Assembly: GCA_905215835.1 (NCBI GenBank)
Contig: CAJMRR010000078.1
Coordinates: 1-9,372 of the forward strand
Length of the DNA: 9,372 nucleotides
Source of the DNA: an uncultured bacterium
GTDB lineage: Bacteria; Actinomycetota; Coriobacteriia; Coriobacteriales; Coriobacteriaceae
Direction of reading: 5' to 3'
How positions within the stretch are numbered: position 1 is the stretch's first letter; every line of letters starts with the position of its first letter. Positions 7,107 to 9,372 of the stretch are shown in pieces. The notes beneath the pieces are model-generated. The model was not told the origin of the DNA and ran no database searches. It saw nothing but the letters and a program-made list of their open reading frames with translations. The translations under genes and the position numbers were made by a program.

Positions 7107-7877
7107 ATGATCAAGGCCGCGTTTTTCGATATCGACGGCACGTTGCTGAGCTTTAAGAACCATCGGATTCCGGTGTCGGCGCAGCAGGTGCTTGACAGCT
7201 TTCGCGAGCAGGGGATTGCGTGCGTGATCGCCACGGGTCGCCCGACCTACCAGATGCCGGATTGGCTGTTCGGTCTTGGTTGGGATGCGTACATTACGCT
7301 TTCGGGCCAGCACTGTTTTGATGCCAAGGGCGTTTATCGCAGCTGCCCGATCGATCCGGACGACGTTGCGGTGATTGTGGACCAGGTGGCGCAGGGGCGC
7401 TACGACTCGCTGTGCATGCAGGGCGAGAACTCGTTTGTGAACCGCCTGTCCGAGCGCGTGGTGACGGCCGGCAACAACGCGGGGATCGTCTACCACGAGG
7501 AGCCGTTTGAGCACGCCTTTGACGCACCGGTCTACCAGTTTTGCGCCTTTGTGGATCCGGCCGATGAGCATATCGTGACCGACGCTGTGGCACATTCGCT
7601 TACCACGCGCTGGTGTGATCTGTTCTGCGACATAATCCCCGCTAGCGGCGGCAAGGACCTGGGCGTGGCAGCGACGCTGGAGCGACTGGGTGTCGATGCG
7701 AGCGAGGCGATTGCCTTTGGTGACGGCGAGAACGACCTGTCGATGTTTTCCGCCGTGGGCACGAGCGTGGCCATGGGCAACGCGCAGGACACAGTGAAAG
7801 CTGCAGCGACCTATGTGACGACCGCCGTGGATGACGACGGGATCTACAACGCTGCGAAGCACTTTGGTCTGCTGTAG
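7107..7877 (+). CDS. Cof-type HAD family hydrolase
   Basis: A probable cytoplasmic phosphatase of the haloacid dehalogenase superfamily, Cof/Hydrolase_3 group, whose members dephosphorylate sugar phosphates, nucleotides or cofactor intermediates; the substrate cannot be told from sequence. The 256 residues have motif I FFDIDGTL with nucleophile Asp8 and acid/base Asp10, motif II Thr43 in ATGR, motif III Lys183, and motif IV GDGEND with Asp206 and Asp210. The long insert between motifs II and III (about 75-180) is the C2 cap that sets substrate choice. The C-terminal VAMGNAQDTVKAAATYVT stretch is typical of the group. The ATG at 7107 is 6 nt after the ABC-F stop; its ribosome-binding site AGGAG (7093-7097) lies inside the end of that gene, so the two are probably co-transcribed and translationally coupled. 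A terminator follows at 7900. Confidence 0.92.
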   Translation: MIKAAFFDIDGTLLSFKNHRIPVSAQQVLDSFREQGIACVIATGRPTYQMPDWLFGLGWDAYITLSGQHCFDAKGVYRSCPIDPDDVAVIVDQVAQGRYDSLCMQGENSFVNRLSERVVTAGNNAGIVYHEEPFEHAFDAPVYQFCAFVDPADEHIVTDAVAHSLTTRWCDLFCDIIPASGGKDLGVAATLERLGVDASEAIAFGDGENDLSMFSAVGTSVAMGNAQDTVKAAATYVTTAVDDDGIYNAAKHFGLL

Positions 7878-7899
7878 CTGCGGGCCGTCACCCGGCGCC

Positions 7900-7935
7900 T
7901 GGGGACACTCCTTGCGGGGCGTCCCCATTTTGTTT
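7900..7935 (+). terminator. Rho-independent terminator after the HAD gene
   Basis: TGGGGAC (7900-7906) pairs with GTCCCCA (7921-7927). After one A/C mismatch the stem continues with CTCC against GGGG (one wobble), closing on a TTGC loop, so it has about 11 pairs. The stem is followed by TTTTGTTT (7928-7935). It lies 22 nt after the HAD stop and ends the ABC-F/HAD unit. Confidence 0.85.
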
Positions 7936-7957
7936 CCGTCCCGCACGTTTTGTGAAA

Positions 7958-8019
7958 CACGGCTAACTTTTAGGCAAAGTAGTAAGACATGGGCAACTTT
8001 TGCGGTAAAGTTAGCCGTG
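7958..8019. promoter_or_regulatory. Paired inverted operator-like sites upstream of the metalloregulator
   Basis: CACGGCTAACTTT (7958-7970) and AAAGTTAGCCGTG (8007-8019) are a perfect 13-bp inverted repeat spaced by 36 bp. Similarity extends inward: GGCTAACTTTTAGGCAAAG (7961-7979, plus) aligns with GGCTAACTTTACCGCAAAAG (8016-7997, minus), so the region holds two oppositely oriented copies of GGCTAACTTTnnnGCAAA. GGCTAA/TTAGCC resembles half of the DtxR/IdeR iron box (TTAGGTTAGGCTAACCTAA). The pair lies 46-107 bp before the regulator start, suggesting autoregulation. No clear -35/-10 was found. Protein binding is inferred. Confidence 0.55.
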
Positions 8020-8032
8020 GAAAGTATCCAAA

Positions 8033-8039
8033 GGCTAAC
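8033..8039 (+). promoter_or_regulatory. Third GGCTAAC half-site next to the regulator start
   Basis: GGCTAAC recurs at 8033-8039, in the same orientation as the first operator copy and 25 nt before the regulator ATG. It is followed by TAGCAA, a shortened echo of the GCAAA part of the longer copies. It could be an accessory site or part of the leader; alone it is weak evidence. Confidence 0.35.
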
Positions 8040-8064
8040 TAGCAATCATCGCGAAAGGCGGCCC

Positions 8065-8454
8065 ATGGCCCTACGTGAATCCGGAGAAGACTATCTCGAA
8101 TCGATCTACGTTCTGTCGGAACGTCAGGGCATCGTGCGCTCGATCGACGTTGCGGAGTACCTCGGCGTAACCAAGGCGAGCGTTTCCAAGGCCATGGCGA
8201 CGCTGGAAAGCAACGGCTATGTCGAAATGGGCAAACGAGATGTTCATCTGACAGAGCGAGGGCTGGAGGTCGCTCGTCAAATGTGGGAGCGTCACTGCTT
8301 TTTCGTGGGGCTGCTGGAGGATGCGGGTGTTTCGGCTGAGGTCGCGTCGCAAGAGGGCTGCCACATGGAGCATTGTCTGAGCGAGGAGAGCTTTGAGAAG
8401 CTAAGATCGATGCTGGGACGGGAAGATGTGGCGGGTCCAACAACGGAAGCCTAA
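8065..8454 (+). CDS. DtxR/MntR-type metal-dependent transcriptional regulator
   Basis: A predicted DNA-binding repressor that responds to Mn(II) or Fe(II). The 129 residues comprise an N-terminal winged helix (about 5-66; recognition-helix region GVTKASVSKAMATLESNGYV, 34-53) and a helical dimerisation/metal domain (about 67-118). There is no C-terminal SH3-like domain, so the length resembles MntR (about 140) rather than DtxR (about 226). Candidate metal ligands are Asp9, Glu12, His77, Cys99, Glu102 and His103. Asp9 and Glu12 match the MntR ligands in EDYLESIY, while Cys99 is placed like the DtxR ligand Cys102 where B. subtilis MntR has Glu. The start ATG at 8065 has AAAGGCGG upstream; longer in-frame starts run through the operator region and are unlikely. 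The downstream neighbour is a convergent metal-export ATPase. Family is sure; metal and targets are not. Confidence 0.9.
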   Translation: MALRESGEDYLESIYVLSERQGIVRSIDVAEYLGVTKASVSKAMATLESNGYVEMGKRDVHLTERGLEVARQMWERHCFFVGLLEDAGVSAEVASQEGCHMEHCLSEESFEKLRSMLGREDVAGPTTEA

Positions 8455-8474
8455 CTGACCCACAGTGGCGCGGA

Positions 8475-8493
8475 GTTCACGCAAAGCGCGAAC
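8475..8493 (+). other. Short hairpin after the metalloregulator gene
   Basis: GTTCACGC and GCGCGAAC form an 8-position stem with one A/C mismatch around an AAA loop, 20 nt after the regulator stop. There is no T tract, so intrinsic termination is doubtful. The rest of the gap up to 8590 shows only a short direct repeat, CCGCCAGC (8547-8554 and 8571-8578), and no convincing gene on either strand. Confidence 0.3.
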
Positions 8494-8590
8494 CAGCGAC
8501 CGGGACCAGCGGCCCTTTCGGCCAAGTCCATTTCAGCTAAGGAACCCCGCCAGCAAGCGATGCCCAAGAACCGCCAGCTGTGTCAATGCA

Positions 8591-8717
8591 GGCCGGGGCC
8601 GGGCTTGGTTTTGAAAACACTCCGCAGCGCGAGGCCCGCCTTTCCGTTGCTCCGCAGGAGCAGGAAAGACGGGCCTCATGCGCGAGGACGTTTTCAAAAC
8701 CAAGCCCGGCCCCGGCC
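8591..8717. repeat. 127-nt nested inverted repeat between convergent genes
   Basis: The outer arms, 8591-8618 and 8690-8717, are a perfect 28-bp inverted repeat. Next come 12 nt on each side (8619-8630 and 8678-8689) that pair only in part. Then a 15-bp stem (8631-8645 with 8663-8677) has a single mismatch (C8639/A8669), followed by a 2-nt bulge, a perfect 6-bp stem TGCTCC/GGAGCA and a GCA loop. Each outer arm also contains its own palindrome, GTTTTGAAAAC or GTTTTCAAAAC. In minus-strand RNA the one mismatch becomes a G-U pair. The structure starts 16 nt after the ATPase stop. It lacks T tracts on both sides, so it is not a standard terminator; it may protect mRNA 3' ends, block convergent transcription, or be a palindromic mobile element. 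Confidence 0.85.
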
Positions 8718-8733
8718 GGACAGCCCACGAACG

Positions 8734-9372
8734 CTACAGGTTCTTGACACCCATCGCGCGCATGGCGTTCAGGATGGCGATGATCGCCACGCCTACGTCG
8801 CCGAACACGGCAAGCCACATGTTGGCGATGCCCAGCGCTGCCAGCACAAGGATCAGCAGCTTAACGCCCAGCGCAAAGATGATGTTCTGCCAGACGATCG
8901 TCATGGTCTTGCGTGCCACGCGGATCGCGCGGGAAATGTTGGACGGCTTGTCGTCCATGAGCACGACATCGGCGGCCTCGATCGCAGCGTCAGAACCCAT
9001 AGCGCCCATGGCAATGCCCACATCGGCGCGCGTAAGCACGGGCGCATCGTTGATGCCGTCGCCCACAAAGGCGAGCTTGCCCTTGCCCGATTCGGCTGCC
9101 AGCAGCGCTTCAACACGCTCGACCTTGTCGCCCGGCAGCAGCTGCGCGTGGAACTCGTCGAGCCCCAGCCGCTTGGCCACCGCAGCAGCCACTTCCTCGC
9201 GGTCGCCCGTGAGCATGACGGTGCGCTTGACGCCGGCGGCGTGCAGGTCGCGGATCGTCTGCTCTGCATCGGCCTTTATGGTGTCGGCAATTACAATGTG
9301 GCCGGCATAGATGCCATCGACTAGCACGTGGAGGATGGTGCCGACGACCTCGCAATCGGGCGCTTCGACTCC
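8734..9372 (-). CDS. P1B-type heavy-metal ATPase (Zn/Cd/Pb class), C-terminal part
   Basis: A membrane pump that exports divalent soft metals using ATP. Only the last 212 residues are in the window; the N terminus, metal-binding domain, first six helices and DKTG site lie beyond the right edge, and the frame stays open to position 9372. In fragment numbering, MLTGD (53-57) and VGDGINDAP (103-111) are P-domain hinge motifs, followed by VGIAMGAMGSDAAIEAADVVLM, diagnostic of heavy-metal ATPases. Of the last two helices, the first has NIIFALGVK (163-171) with Lys171, and the second has FGDVGV with Asp192. This Lys/Asp pair corresponds to the metal-site Lys and Asp of ZntA/CadA, indicating the P1B-2 class rather than copper pumps, which have other residues there. 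The Gly before Asp192 replaces the more common Ala. The gene converges with the metalloregulator gene across the long hairpin. Confidence 0.93.
   Translation of the reverse strand, partial: GVEAPDCEVVGTILHVLVDGIYAGHIVIADTIKADAEQTIRDLHAAGVKRTVMLTGDREEVAAAVAKRLGLDEFHAQLLPGDKVERVEALLAAESGKGKLAFVGDGINDAPVLTRADVGIAMGAMGSDAAIEAADVVLMDDKPSNISRAIRVARKTMTIVWQNIIFALGVKLLILVLAALGIANMWLAVFGDVGVAIIAILNAMRAMGVKNL

Noticed and set aside
6690..8045. Long open frame on the minus strand, 451 codons, opposite the ABC-F and HAD genes
   Set aside because: It spans two plus-strand genes, a terminator and an operator region, and its His/Arg-rich product matches nothing; it is a shadow of the real genes.
7831..8064. 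Possible 78-residue N-terminal extension of the metalloregulator
   Set aside because: It would overlap the HAD gene, the terminator and the operator pair. The family start fits ATG 8065, with a ribosome-binding site and Asp9/Glu12 in register with MntR.
8591..8717. Long hairpin as an ordinary rho-independent terminator
   Set aside because: No T tract follows the stem on either strand and the stem is several times longer than needed; a different or additional role is more likely.
8560..9324. Plus-strand open frame of 254 codons across the long hairpin and the ATPase gene
   Set aside because: The minus strand encodes clear P-type ATPase motifs here; the plus product is Arg/His-rich with no domain.
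1..9372. CRISPR array, insertion sequence, prophage or defence system
   Set aside because: No regularly spaced repeats, transposase, integrase, phage or nuclease-type genes are visible; the coding content is housekeeping transport, ATPase, phosphatase and metal homeostasis.

Overview
The window is high-GC bacterial DNA with tightly packed, mostly co-oriented genes. Protein style, GC-rich codon choice and the gene set suggest an actinomycete of the class Coriobacteriia, possibly Collinsella. This is inferred from general resemblance; no marker gene in the window proves it.

Layout: (1) 1-1081, the C-terminal three quarters of a PepV/Sapep-type M20 dipeptidase, cut by the left edge. (2) 1082-1374, a gap holding a long palindrome that probably terminates the dipeptidase transcript, a PHO-box-like direct repeat and a small hairpin just before pstS. 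(3) 1375-5035, a compact phosphate-uptake operon pstS-pstC-pstA-pstB with overlapping pstC/pstA and pstA/pstB junctions, closed by a near-ideal intrinsic terminator at 5091-5128; no phoU follows. (4) 5129-5240, a short gap with a REP-like palindrome and an extended -10 promoter. (5) 5241-7877, a Uup-like ABC-F ATPase and a Cof-type HAD phosphatase 6 nt apart, ended by an intrinsic terminator at 7900-7935. (6) 7936-8454, a DtxR/MntR-type metalloregulator preceded by two inverted copies of an operator-like sequence and a third half-site. (7) 8455-8733, a non-coding gap dominated by a 127-nt nested inverted repeat. (8) 8734-9372 on the minus strand, the C-terminal part of a Zn/Cd/Pb-type P1B ATPase, cut by the right edge.

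How the genes work together: PstS captures phosphate outside the membrane, PstC and PstA form the channel and PstB powers it, so region 3 is a complete high-affinity phosphate importer. The ABC-F/HAD pair is a separate transcription unit. The metalloregulator and the metal-efflux ATPase converge on the long hairpin; a shared role in metal homeostasis is plausible but unproven.

Most of the coding content is ordinary. The parts that are not explained by known genes are the non-coding structures: the 127-nt hairpin, two shorter REP-like palindromes, and the symmetric operator pair upstream of a regulator whose metal-site residues mix MntR-like and DtxR-like positions.
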